From contig NC_091134.1 in the NCBI RefSeq assembly GCF_041381155.1, positions 12,774,008 through 12,838,007 on the forward strand: a DNA stretch of 64,000 nt. The letters are read 5' to 3'. Under the pieces are notes generated by a model. It was given only the letters and a program-made list of their open reading frames with translations. It did no database searches and had not been told where the DNA came from. Position numbers and translations under genes: made by a program. The stretch is from Argopecten irradians. Taxonomy: Eukaryota > Mollusca > Bivalvia > Pectinida > Pectinidae. Positions 40,780 through 53,100 of the stretch are shown in pieces (positions within the stretch are counted from its first letter, which is position 1; each line of letters opens with the position of its first letter).

Positions 40780-41500
40780 ATGGTAGCCATCTTCGATTTG
40801 GGACAAACCAGAGATGTAACAAAACATTTTCAAGATCATATATATCAGGGTCATTTCAGGCAAGTTTCATCCAAATTGCACCGGTAGAAGTTCCAAATGT
40901 GTTTTCAATATGGTGACTGTGGCGGTCATCCTCATCCTCGATATTCCAGGGGTTCCGATCACTTAAGATCTCAACACCCCTGGACTATCTCATAGTGAAA
41001 TTGAAGGCAGCTCAGCTGAAAATATTTGACCAATCACAGGCTAGCAAAAATTTCCTTTGAAGACTACAGAGAGAGCGACGCCTAACATCAAAGCCACACA
41101 GTCAACCACAGTGTACCGTTATACGGCTCTTTTGATGTACATCAAATGACTAAATTACCTGTTCTATTCTGTTGCCTCCAGTTTTACTATGAGATAGTCC
41201 AGGGGTGTAGAGATCGTAAGTGATCGGAGCCCCTGGAATATCGAGGATGGGTCATCCTGGATTCCAGATCGACCCAAAAATAAAAAACACTTGGTAGGGA
41301 CCATGTAAGAATCAGTTCGTGCAAGTTTCAGCCAAATTGCATGGGTATAACTTTACAAGAAGTTCAAAATATATTTTCAAGCCATCTTGGATTTCATATC
41401 GAAATAAACTATAACAACACTTAGTCGGGACCATGTTAGGATCATTTTAATGCAGGTATCAACTAAATCATTTGAACTTGAGAAGTTCAAAATTCAAGAT
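40780..41500 (+). repeat. Dispersed CATCTTGGATT-type repeat, interrupted by a MITE
   Basis: Several degenerate modules contain GGTAGCCATCTTCGATTTGG, GGGACCATGT(A/T)AG and CAAGTTTCA(T/G)CCAAATTGCA. The same modules appear on both sides of the inserted element at 40933-41249, so this repeat was in place first. Confidence 0.6.
40933..41249. repeat. MITE with about 70-bp inverted repeats and a perfect 9-bp target duplication
   Basis: Ends CATCCTCGATATTCCAGGGG and CCCCTGGAATATCGAGGATG are exact inverted copies; similarity extends to about 70 bp each side. The flanks are both GGTCATCCT (40924-40932 and 41250-41258). A 9-bp duplication fits Mutator-type transposons. No transposase is present. A decayed right half of the same family lies near 46800-46960. 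Confidence 0.85.
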
Positions 41501-42220
41501 TTTAGAGTATTTGACCCGCAACCTTGATAGTAGGTCAACGTAATTCATTTTCACAACTTTGGTAGCCCTTTATCTCAGCATGCTACTGGCTAAAGATGAA
41601 TACTCAGGGCCTTTCAGCTAGTTTGAAGTAGTGAAAAGATTTTAGCCTAATTCCCCCCTTTGCCCTTGAAGGGAGGTCAAGGTAATTCATTTAAACATCT
41701 TTGGTAACCCTTCATACCAGCATGCCATAGGCCAAATATGACTACCTTGGACCATTTTGTTAGTTAGAAGAACTCATTCAAAGAATTTAGCCTATTTGAC
41801 CCCTGTGACCCTGAAAGTAAGTTAAGGTAATTCATTTTCCAACTTTGATAGCCCTTTATCCGTGCATGTTACAGGTTGAATATGAGTACTCTGGGCTTTA
41901 TGGTTATGGAGAAAAAGTCGTTCAAAGATGCTAGCCTATTTGACCCCATGTGACCTTGAAAGTTGATGAAGGTTATTCATTTTAACACCTTTGGTAGCCC
42001 TTAATCCCAGCATGCTACAAGCAAAATATGAGTACCCTTGAACTTTCCGTTAGTTAGAAGAAGTCGTTCAAAAAATTAGCCTATTTGACCAATGTGGCCT
42101 TGAAAATAGGTCAAGGTCATTCATTTTTCACAACATTGGTAGCCCTTCATCAAATCATGCTACAGACCAAATATGAGTACCGTGGGCCTTACGGTTATTG
42201 AGAAGAAGTCATTAAAATAT
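41500..42220 (+). repeat. Tandem repeat of an about 150-bp unit, about 5 copies
   Basis: Each unit has AGCCTATTTGACC, AGGTCAAGGTAATTCATTTT, TTTGGTAGCCCTT, CAGCATGCTACAGG, AATATGAGTACTCTGGGCC and GAAGAAGTCGTTCAAA in that order. Divergence between units is considerable, so the tandem array is not recent. Confidence 0.75.
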
Positions 42221-42224
42221 CTTT

Positions 42225-42488
42225 TTTTCACCAATGAAAAAGTTTGAGCTTGTAATTTTACTTCAAAATAAAATATTAAAAATAATTTATTGCAACCCGA
42301 AAGAATTCTGTGGCACTATGTCCTATATGGAATGAAGTACTGATTGCGCATGCACCGAAAGCACAAAACATTATTTTATATTATTTAAGTGTTAATTAAA
42401 CATACATGTAAACAATTAAACACCAATTATTGTTTGAAAAAATGAGTATCATTTATACTCTGTCTGCAGGCCAGTGGAGCATCTTTCA
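42225..42488 (+). repeat. Truncated MITE (same family as 62674-63032)
   Basis: Shares the interior (AAAAGTTTGAGCTT, GATTGCGCATGCACC, AACACCAATTATTGTT) and the right terminus GGAGCATCTT with the complete copy at 62674-63032, in the same orientation. The left third, including the left terminus, is missing. The 48-bp array starts right after its right end. Confidence 0.7.
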
Positions 42489-45400
42489 AGGTCCATCAAC
42501 ACAATAACTGCTCACAAGGTCACACAGAAGTCTTAACGGTCCATCAACACAATAACATCATACAGGGTCACACAGTAGTCTTAACGGTCCATCAACACAA
42601 TAACGTCACACAGGGTCTTAACGGTCCATCAACACAATAACGTCATACAGGGTCACACAGTAGTCTTAACGGTCCATCAACACAATAACGTCATACAGGG
42701 TCACACAGTAGTCTTAACGGTCCATCAACACAATAACGTCATACAGGGTCACACAGTAGTCTTAACGGTCCATCAACACAATAACGTCACACAGGGTCAC
42801 ACAGTAGTCTTAACGGTCCATCAACACAATAACGTCATACAGGGTCACACAGTAGTCTTAACGGTCCATCAACACAATAACGTCATACAGGGTCACACAG
42901 TAGTCTTAAACGGTCCATCAACACAATAACGTCATACAGGGTCACACAGTAGTCTTAACGGTCCATCATCAACACAATAACGTCATACAGGCACACAGTA
43001 GTCTTAACGGTCCATCAACACAATAACGTCATACAGGGTCACACAGTAGTCTTAACGGTCAACCAACACAATAATAACGTCATACAGGGTCACACAGTAG
43101 TCTTAACGGTCCATCAACACAATAACATCATACAGTGTCACACAGTAGTCTTAACGGTCCATCAACACAATAACGTCATACAGTGTCACACAGTAGTCTT
43201 AACGGTCCATCAACACAATAACGTCATACAGGGTCACACAGTAGTCTTAACGGTCCATCAACACAATAACGTCATACAGGGTCACACAGTAGTCTTAACG
43301 GTCCATCAACACAATAACGTCATACAGGGTCACACAGTAGTCTTAACGGTCCATCAACACAATAACGTCATACAGGGTCACACAGTAGTCTTAACAGTCC
43401 ATCAATACACAATAACGTCATACAGGGTCACACAGTAGTCTTAACGTCCATCAACACAAAGTCAACAGGGTCACACAGTAGTCTTAACGTCCATCAACAC
43501 AATAACGTCATACAGGGTCACACAGTAGTATTACATGTAACGGTCCATCAATACAATAACGTCATACAGGGTCACACAGTAGTCTTAACGGTCCATCAAT
43601 ACTATAACGTCATACAGGGTCACACAGTAGTCTTAACGGTCCATCAATACTATAACGTCATACAGGGTCACACAGTAGTCTTAACGGTCCATCAACACAA
43701 TAACGTCATACAGGGTCACACAGTAGTCTTAACGGTCCATCAACACAATAACGTCATACAGGGTAGTCACGTCCATAGTCTTAACGTGTTTAAGTCCATC
43801 AACACAATAACGTCATACAGGGTCACACAGTAGTCTTAACGGTCCATCAACACAATAACGTCATACAGGGTCACACAGTAGTCTTAACGGTCCATCAACA
43901 CAATAACGTCATACAGGGTCACACAGTAGTCTTAACGGTCCATCAACACAATAACGTCATACAGGGTCACACAGTAGTCTTAACGGTCCATCAACACAAT
44001 AACGTCATACAGGGTCACACAGTAGTCTTAACGGTCCATCAACACAATAACGTCATACAGGGTCACACAGAGTCTTAACGGTCCATCAACACAATAACGT
44101 CATACAGGTCACACAGTAGTCTTAACGGTCCATCAACACAATAACGTCATACAGGGTCACACAGTAGTCTTAACGGTCCATCAACACAATAACGTCATAC
44201 AGGGTCACACAGTAGTCTTAACGGTCCATCAACACAATAACGTCATACAGGGTCACACAGTAGTCTTAACAGTCCATCAACACAATAACGTCATACAGGG
44301 TCACACAGTAGTCTTAACGGTCCATCAACACAATAACGTCATACAGGGTCACACAGTAGTCTTAACGGTCCATCAACACAATAACGTCATACAGGGTCAC
44401 ACAGTAGTCTTAACGGTCCATCAACACAATACACGTCATACAGGGTCACACAGTAGTCTTAACGGTCCATCAACACAATAACGTCATACAGGGTCACACA
44501 GTAGTCTTAACGGTCCATCAACACAATAACGTCATACAGGGTCACACAGTAGTCTTAACGGTCCATCAACACAATAACGTCATACAGGGTCACACAGTAG
44601 TCTTAACGGTCCATCAACACAATAACGTCATACAGGGTCACACAGTAGTCTTAACGGTCCATCAACACAATAACGTCATACAGGGTCACACAGTAGTCTT
44701 AACAGTCCATCAACACAATAACGTCATACAGGGTCACACAGTAGTCTTAACGGTCCATCAACACAATAATGTCATACAGGGTCACACAGTAGTCTTAACG
44801 GTCCATCAACACAATAACGTCATACAGGGTCACACAGTAGTCTTAACAGTCCATCAACACAATAACGTCATACAGGGTCACACAGTAGTCTTAACGGTCC
44901 ATCAACACAACACAGTCATACAGGGTCACACAGTAGTCTTAACGGTCCATCAACACAATAACGTCATACAGGGTCACACAGTAGTCTTAACGGTCCATCA
45001 ACACAATAACGTCATACAGGGTCACACAGTAGTCTTAACGGTCCATCAACACAATAACGTCATACAGGGTCACACAGTAGTCTTAACGGTCCATCAACAC
45101 AATAACGTCATACAGGGTCACACAGTAGTCTTAACGGTCCATCAACACAATAACGTCATACAGGGTCACACAGTAGTCTTAACGGTCCATCAACACAATA
45201 ACGTCATACAGGGTCACACAGAAGTCTTAACGGTCCATCAACACAATAACGTCATACAGGGTCACACAGTAGTCTTAACGGTCCATCAACACAATAACGT
45301 CATACAGGGTCACACAGAAGTCTTAACGGTCCATCAACACAATAACGTCATACAGGGTCACACAGTAGTCTTAACGGTCCATCAAACACAATAACGTCAT

Positions 45401-45975
45401 ACAGGGTCACACAGTAGTCTTAACGGTCCATCAACACAATAACGTCATACAGGGTCACACAGTAGTCTTAACGGTCCATCAACAAAATAACGTCATACAG
45501 GGTCACACAGTAGTCTTAACGGTCCATCAACACAATAACGTCATACAGGGTCACACAGAAGTCTTAACGGTCCATCAACACAATAACGTCATACAGGGTC
45601 ACACAGAAGTCTTAACGGTCCATCAACACAATAACGTCATACAGGGTCATACAGTTGTCTTAACGGTCCATCAACACAATAACGTCATACAGGGTCACAC
45701 AGTAGTCTTAACGGTCCATCAACACAATAACGTCATACAGGGTCACACAGTAGTCTTAACGGTCCATAAACACAATAACGTCATACAGGGTCACACAGTA
45801 GTCTTAACAGTCCATCAACACAATAACGTCATACAGGGTCACACAGTAGTCTTAACAGTCCATCAACACAATAACGTCATACAGGGTCACACAGTAGTCT
45901 TAACGGTCCATCAACACAATCAGGTCATACAGGGTCACACAGTAGTCTTAAGGGTCCATCAACACAATAATTTCA
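42489..45975 (+). repeat. 48-bp minisatellite array, about 73 copies
   Basis: Unit: GGTCCATCAACACAATAACG, TCATACAGGGTCACACAG, TAGTCTTAAC. Copies are highly alike over 3.5 kb, with more variants and small indels near 43380-43800. One forward frame is open over many units (it reads HQHNNVIQGH) but contains no Met and has no flanking exon. Probably a non-coding minisatellite. Confidence 0.95.
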
Positions 45976-47157
45976 TACATGAAGGTAAACAAAACACTCA
46001 TTTTCTATATCTGATATGCTGATTTATTGTAAATAAAATAGAAAATCAATTAAAATTGTAACATTTTAAATGTTCATTTATATAATTATATTTAATATGG
46101 ACATGTTCGTTTTTAAATCGATAACGCTATAGATAAGTTATTGTATCACAGTCTACAATCATTTGCTTAGATGTGTTTTGTCTCGTTGGGTTCAGATTGA
46201 TAAGCTAGGTATACCAAAGCTGCAATAATACTGTACCGTCCACTTAATAAAACTACCCTGTTCTTTTTCTTTAAATATAGTGGAAGAAAACTATTACAAG
46301 CTGTCACACCTAGTCTTTAACAAACAATGAGACTTTTCTCTCAACAAACACATTAAATGCAGTTTAAAATGTCTAAACCGAATGTCACAAGGAACAGAAT
46401 TCATGGCCTGTAAAGTCAGGTTTCTGGATTATACAGGTTTGAATAACTATAAATTAAGAACAAAAAAGTCATACATTTATGCTGGAGTACATAGGAATCT
46501 GTTTAAGGTATAGTTTTAACAAGTCATACTATATAACAAAAAACATAATTTGACGTCAAATATCAATAATTAAGTATTGCTAGGGTATACTTTATAAGTA
46601 TATTCCTTACCAATTATTAAATGTAAATTTGCATATTACATGAACACTTCATAAATTACTGCAGTATTGCACCTTCCCATTTTTCACATACCTTATTTGG
46701 TCTTATTCATAAACTTCCTGTTTGCATTGGCATATAGCATCCATCTTGTCTGTTTCATAGCAAACCTGAAGGCTCTATGTGCGACAAATTTATATGACAC
46801 AGGTAGTTTTGCACTTTGATGTACATCAAAATAATAAAAGAACACTATCTTTAGGCCTTTGATTGGTCAGTTTCTGTCTTATGAAATGCCTTCAGTTTCA
46901 CTAGGACATAGTCCATGGGTGAATATAATGACAGTGATAGTAACCCCTGCAATATCGAGGAAGTGTAGCATCATGCACCTTTTCAATATCAGGTTTTTGT
47001 ATCACTTTTGAATGATCACATCTGTTAATCATGACTCAAATAAATGTCAAGATTTTGTTTCACAGCGAGAAAAACCCTGGTTAATGCACTATGATTAAAG
47101 CATATAAGTTACCACTGAGTAAAATGACGGAATTATCAACAAGAGTTTTTCCATTCT
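45976..47157. other. Region downstream of HPS3
   Basis: AT-rich. It holds the decayed MITE at about 46800-46960 and presumably the HPS3 3' UTR next to 47157. No other gene recognised. Confidence 0.45.
46800..46960 (+). repeat. Decayed right half of the 40933-41249 MITE family
   Basis: Shares TTGATGTACATCAAA, CCTTCAGTTTCACTA, GACATAGTCCA and CAATATCGAGGA with the right half of the element at 40933-41249. Confidence 0.55.
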
Positions 47158-50100
47158 TCACGAAGCCACTTTTTTCAGGTTTTCTCCCTTTGTTACAATG
47201 TTAGATAGAAGCCTACGAGACTGTTGTTTCTTGTAACACGTTCCTATGTAGGGTAGGAAAAACATGACATTTCCATTGCCAGGCAGAAGGTTAAGGAAAT
47301 CTTCCGGTTCCATTTCATTAGCTAGCCAGGAAAACACACCTGTTGAAGGAAAGTTAAACAAATGAACCCTTGTCATTAATTATATATCAACACGTTCAAT
47401 TTTTTTTCATAACCCATTTAAACAAATTCTATTTCATATGTCTTGTACACCCATGAATACTGCAAATAAGACCCCTCACCCAGAGACAAAATGATCAAGG
47501 TCAAAAGTGATGTGGGGGGTCTTATTAGCAAACAACCCGCCCGACAACATCAATCTAGTGAGTCGCCATCTTGGATTTTTAAATGTCTGTCATTGTTGTT
47601 ATGGTTGTACATGTCACAAATTAGAGGATCTTAATTATTTAATCACTGTCTCAATTAATCAGGGATCAAAGTTGGGACCTCTGGCTTACTTATCTAACTC
47701 TCCAGTATTAAAGCTAAAGAGAAATACTCCGTAGCTGAGAATTACATTTAATGTAGCTAGTATCCACCAGGGTTACACATATCGGGTATATAGGATGACA
47801 TTGACAAAATGATAAATACTTTTAGTATTAGTTTTTTTTTCCATGTGAGTTTTATGTCAAAAAATCCACTGAACATTTTACAAATAATATGCAAATAACT
47901 TATTCTTCTGGCCATTCTTACAATGATTTTACTCTGTGTAAAAATCATTTAAATGATTATGAACTAAAATATTTCTACCAAATTAATGGTTTACAGTAGA
48001 CTGACCTTTCACAACCTCCAAATAGATCTTTTCTCTGTGATCTGGGCTCTCTACCTGGACTTGTAATTTCTCCATCAACATTGCCAGGAAAACTTTCCAC
48101 TGAAACAGAACGTTTATTACATTCACCTTCATCTTTAAACAAAACAGGGTTAAATGCTCATGTGAATGAGAAAGTAGTATTGTGAGTTTATATCATTGAG
48201 AAATATGTGTTGTTTCTTCATGTAAACTCACAAAATGATTTTGTGTCAAGGATCTTTTCTACTGACAAGTCAATATTTTCCAATAACTAACTTTTCTTCT
48301 CATACAATACTATATACAAAAAACAGCTTTAAATTTGAGATATATACATATACGACATGTCTGAGTATAAAACTAAGGGAAGAAAAAAACTAGTAGCGGA
48401 ATTCAATCGGGAAATATTGTAAAGAGTTATGTGAAGGAAAGTCTGAAAGCTCTCATTGTGTAATCATATAATCAAAACCTGATATTTCGTGTCTGGTGGC
48501 CAGCCTATTTACAGTAACCAACCCATTTTCTAATGTGATTTTATTTGAAGTATTTTGCGAATGTGAAGAAACTGCTAAACTTAACTGCCACAAAAATTTT
48601 TGAAGCAAAGGTACAGTAAAACCATATGACTTGCAAACCATTAGGCATGAAACTGCTAAGTGTACCAATGAAAAAATATGATGGTTCACAGAATGGAAAT
48701 AAATCAACAGCTCTGATCTGCATATGCTATTTTAAACTTTTTAAAAATCTAATAATCAAAAGAGTCTGGTGGCCAGGTTATATGTATAAAGGACGGACAG
48801 AAGATCCTATTATGCCATTACATACCTTTGTGAAGTCTCTCTGCATGATAGAGATGCTATAATCAGCCAGTATAGCTGGGTATTTGTCCATCACCACCTC
48901 TGTAGCCTTGTCTTGGTCCTTTTTCAACATACACAGGATCCATAGGGAGTCGTATCCTTGGATCCCCTCCTCAAGCAAGGTCGCGACCTTCTCTACTAGG
49001 GTCAAGGTTGTGAAGTGGGAGCATAAAACGGACTGGAAATAGGAATAAATATTTGAAAGCATCGAAATATGGCAAAGTTTATGATCAGTTTTGATAACAT
49101 TCAGGACTTTTTCAGCATTGTGATAGGTAGAAAGTGGAAACCAGAAAGGGCGAGTGGTGGATGTTGTTGTGCTGGCTTTATATTCTATCTTTATATAATA
49201 CAGAGTTAGCTCCCTTGTTGTAGGTATCCATTGCTATATCGTTACTTAGTGAGCACAATTCATGTGAAAAGTACGCTGTCACCCTCACAAACACATGACG
49301 TCACAATCAATACCTACCCGCAAGGGCAGATAACTCTGTAATATGCAAATATAGAATACTGATAACATGGAAATGAATGAAAGGGGGAAATTAACACTAA
49401 TTGTGCGAGGGACGCCTTGGGCGAAAATTTCCCACGGATTCCCTTGCATGTATAAAATATTTGGTACATGGGTATGAAACTATGTCGCAAAAAGTGAACA
49501 AGTGAAATTAATAACATAGCAAAATGTTTACCCATGCATGCTAATTGCAATATCAAGTTATAGCGTAAGTGAATGATGATAGTAGCTTAATGCCAATAAT
49601 AGCCATACAAAATACTTAATGTAAAATTACAGTGAATATGTAATCAGCAATTTTGATAGCTGACGAAGCCTGAAAATACAGTAAATGAATCTTCAATGTC
49701 TCACCAACCTGTAATTTAAGTAAGTCTTCTCGACATCTGAAGCAGGAGCACATGGTATTGGCCTTGACATGTGTACTCGGTGTCCCGCCACTGCGACGGG
49801 CCGATGTCGGATTGGTCGTCATGATATACTGACAAGGCTGTCTGGTAGACTTTGGACCCTGGAGAGGTGGGATGTGGTCAAGCCACACATACCTCTGACC
49901 GAAGTGACCGTCTCCTCTAGGCTGGAAGTTTTAGATATAATCTGTTAAAAATTTGTCATTTTTTATGACCCTGCCATCAATGAAGACTATATAATTCAAA
50001 TCTAATTAGACTTGTTATTCCGCTCCATTACAATGTTCTATGATATGTTCCAACACATGATCTAAAAACTTCTCGTCCAGGGTCACCTCTGCATGACCCC

Positions 50101-53100
50101 TGGCCTAGAATCGGAACATCTCGGGATATATTGTTAACCTTTTATACTTCTGAGAGAATCAACTACACCAAAGATTTAGAAGGCAAGACACTGATTGGCT
50201 TACCACAGGTGTCATGCAGAGGTGACCCAGAACGGGAAGTTCTTTGATCTTGCATCATAGTATAGTGGAATTACAAGTCTAATTTTGAAAAAATTGATAT
50301 AATTCTAACTTATCTTAAAGTCAAGTATTAGGTTTAAGATATTTTAGTCATTTTGACCCCTTTGTTACTTATCTATGCAAAAGGCACATTCTTTGTCACC
50401 TAACCTTTTTTTTTTTAGCAAACTAGTTAGTAATTCAAAAAATATAATCAACATTAAAGACTGCAGATTATTGTTCAAGAATGACCACAAGAATGCGATC
50501 CACGTTAGACGTCGATTGAAGATACTGACCAGATGACCTATAGCCGAGCTGCCCAGACTGACCGATAGAGATGCTGTAGGTGGACGCCACTGGACCAGAC
50601 ACTTGATGTAGATCTCACACAGCAGTATCTGTAATGGAGATTGTTAACAAAGATAAAAATTAGGATATTTTGTTGTTTGAGAAGAAGATTAATGAAATAT
50701 CAAATATAGGTCTGTCAAGTACATTGAGATGCATCTAATCTAGATACATGTAGTTTTATTTCTGATGATAAATCTGTATGAAATTTTTCCCAACTAAATA
50801 GATTTTCATATTACTCACCACAGCATCTTCGAACACATATTTTCTTTGCTCATCTGAAATGGAAATTTTAAGGTATACAGTTATTTAGCATGAATATGAT
50901 TATTTCTGGTTACATTTAATTTAATAGTGGTTCAAGACTTGTATCAAATTTTTGTCTTCATTGGTTCCGATATACATTTATGATCCAATAAACTCCTATC
51001 ATATATAGTGGTTATTTGTTTAGTCAGCACTCAGCAAGCCTTATTCTTACACATGGGTAATACGTCCATGTTCAAGAACAGACTCAATGTAAAGCACTGG
51101 ATGGTCTCTTCACAACCTTATTTAACCCAATAAGCCCACCCGTCCGTTCCCCCTTTAAAGGCCTCAATTTCACTTTCACTGACTAAAAAAAATTGTATTT
51201 GACCCAATAAGCCTACCCGTCCCTATAGGTGCCCTTCCCCTTTTTGAGACCTCAATTTCACTTACACTAATTTCACTTACACTAACTTATATACAAACTG
51301 AAAATTATAAAATACTGAAATATGTCTCTATTTGACATCTTTTGTAATTACTCAGTGCAATAACTGTGTAAAATGTCAGCTCAAACTTGGTCATATTAAG
51401 CACCCCTTCTTTTTTTCAATTTTTAACTGCCCTGGGTGTTCATTGGGTTGATTACAGTACATGTTGATCATTGAAACAAACCAAAATTCTCACCATCAAT
51501 GAGGAGCTCCAGGTATTCCTTGAGATGTGCATTCTGATGAATTTCATCATAGCCACTTGGTCCCTGAAATTGAAAAAATTTAAATGAAATACAAATTCAA
51601 AACTTTCAAAACCTTTCACTAATATGGTAAATTTTAGTAAACTAAAAACAATGTATCAGTCTAAACTTTAATGAAGAATTCAGGGTTCTAAAAATCATCT
51701 TGCCTGATGTCTGGGGCAAATGATTTTTAGAACTGTATAACTGAATTTCTTGGTAACATAAGAGTAATTCTAGGCAAAGATACAGGGACCAGGGTTAGCA
51801 CAAGCTAGAATAGGTACTTGTAGAAGATGGTTTGGGAGATGTTACAGGATTTTATTTGTACAGACAAAACTCTTATTAGATCTTACGGTACATGTAAGTG
51901 TTTGAATAGCAGGTAAATGTAATGATTTTCTACATTTTACATATAAAAGAACTTTGCTGTTAAGATTTAGTGGTATTTAGACCTTTCTGGAGCAAAATAT
52001 AAAGGTTTCTTAAAGAACATTAATAACATCAGAAAATGCATACCGATGCCCTAAAATAAGGTTACGACACCAAACATATGCAAGATTTCCTGCGTAATAT
52101 ATGAAAACAGTGGAGAGTCAATTCGCTGTTTTGCCGTCTGGCGCAGTGATAGTCAACTACCGCGCGGTATTTAGGACGACGGCGGGAAACATAATACGAC
52201 CCGCGTTATGAAAATAAACATTTTATTTATTTTAATCAAATCGTTCAGAATGTGATGATAAATGTAGTATTAACGGTAAGTTAATAATTGTTAAGACTCT
52301 ACAAAATTATCGATCTTGTTTTACATTCCCATTATAAAAATTAAAAGCCGTTTCGGAAAGGTAGTGGGCCTTTAAGATTTAGTGGTATTTAGATCTTTCT
52401 GTAAGAGAGTCAACTCATTATCAGATTTAATTGGTTTTGAACAGTATTTAACAACAGATGATCAATAACAAATCAATCTCGTTGGTGAGAGATTGAAAAA
52501 ATAGTCAATTCTATTTTACCTGTAATAGTTTGATGGCCAGGTCCAGGGGAATTGTACCAATGTCATGCAGTGCTATTAGACATTGGATAAGCACCTCTGG
52601 ACAATGTCTTCTCATCAGCTGTTATACAAATCAGATGAATTTTTGATCAGAACACGTCATATCAGGAGATGCTAGATAACAATAACTGGTTTCTGATGAG
52701 TAGGCATTTGGATATCATGCCTTATTTTTAGGGTCAAAGAATTTTCGACAAAATTCTTGCACAAATAAATGGTGTAATATCTTTCACCTGCTCTAAAAAT
52801 ACATTTACTATACGGAAAGAGCTGAGAACAGAGTCACAATATATATCAAGACATTAATATTGCACGAGAAAAATGGAAGGGGAAGTAATAATTACCTGAG
52901 AAAGGGGAGATAACTGTTGAAAATCCTCGTGGAGCAGCTGGTGATGATTGACACAAAACTGCTGTAGCTCCATCTGGCGGCAAAAAATAAAGAATTTAAT
53001 ACATTTGAGTACAGCATGTTATTTTCGAATAAAATTAGGACCAGCATGGATATAGAGCCTATCTATATATAGGTTTCCGTTTTTTTTAATTACTATCATG

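Noticed and set aside
42489-45975. CRISPR-like or coding reading of the 48-bp array
   Set aside because: The units are contiguous with no unique spacers, the DNA is clearly animal, and the single open frame has no Met and no flanking exon.
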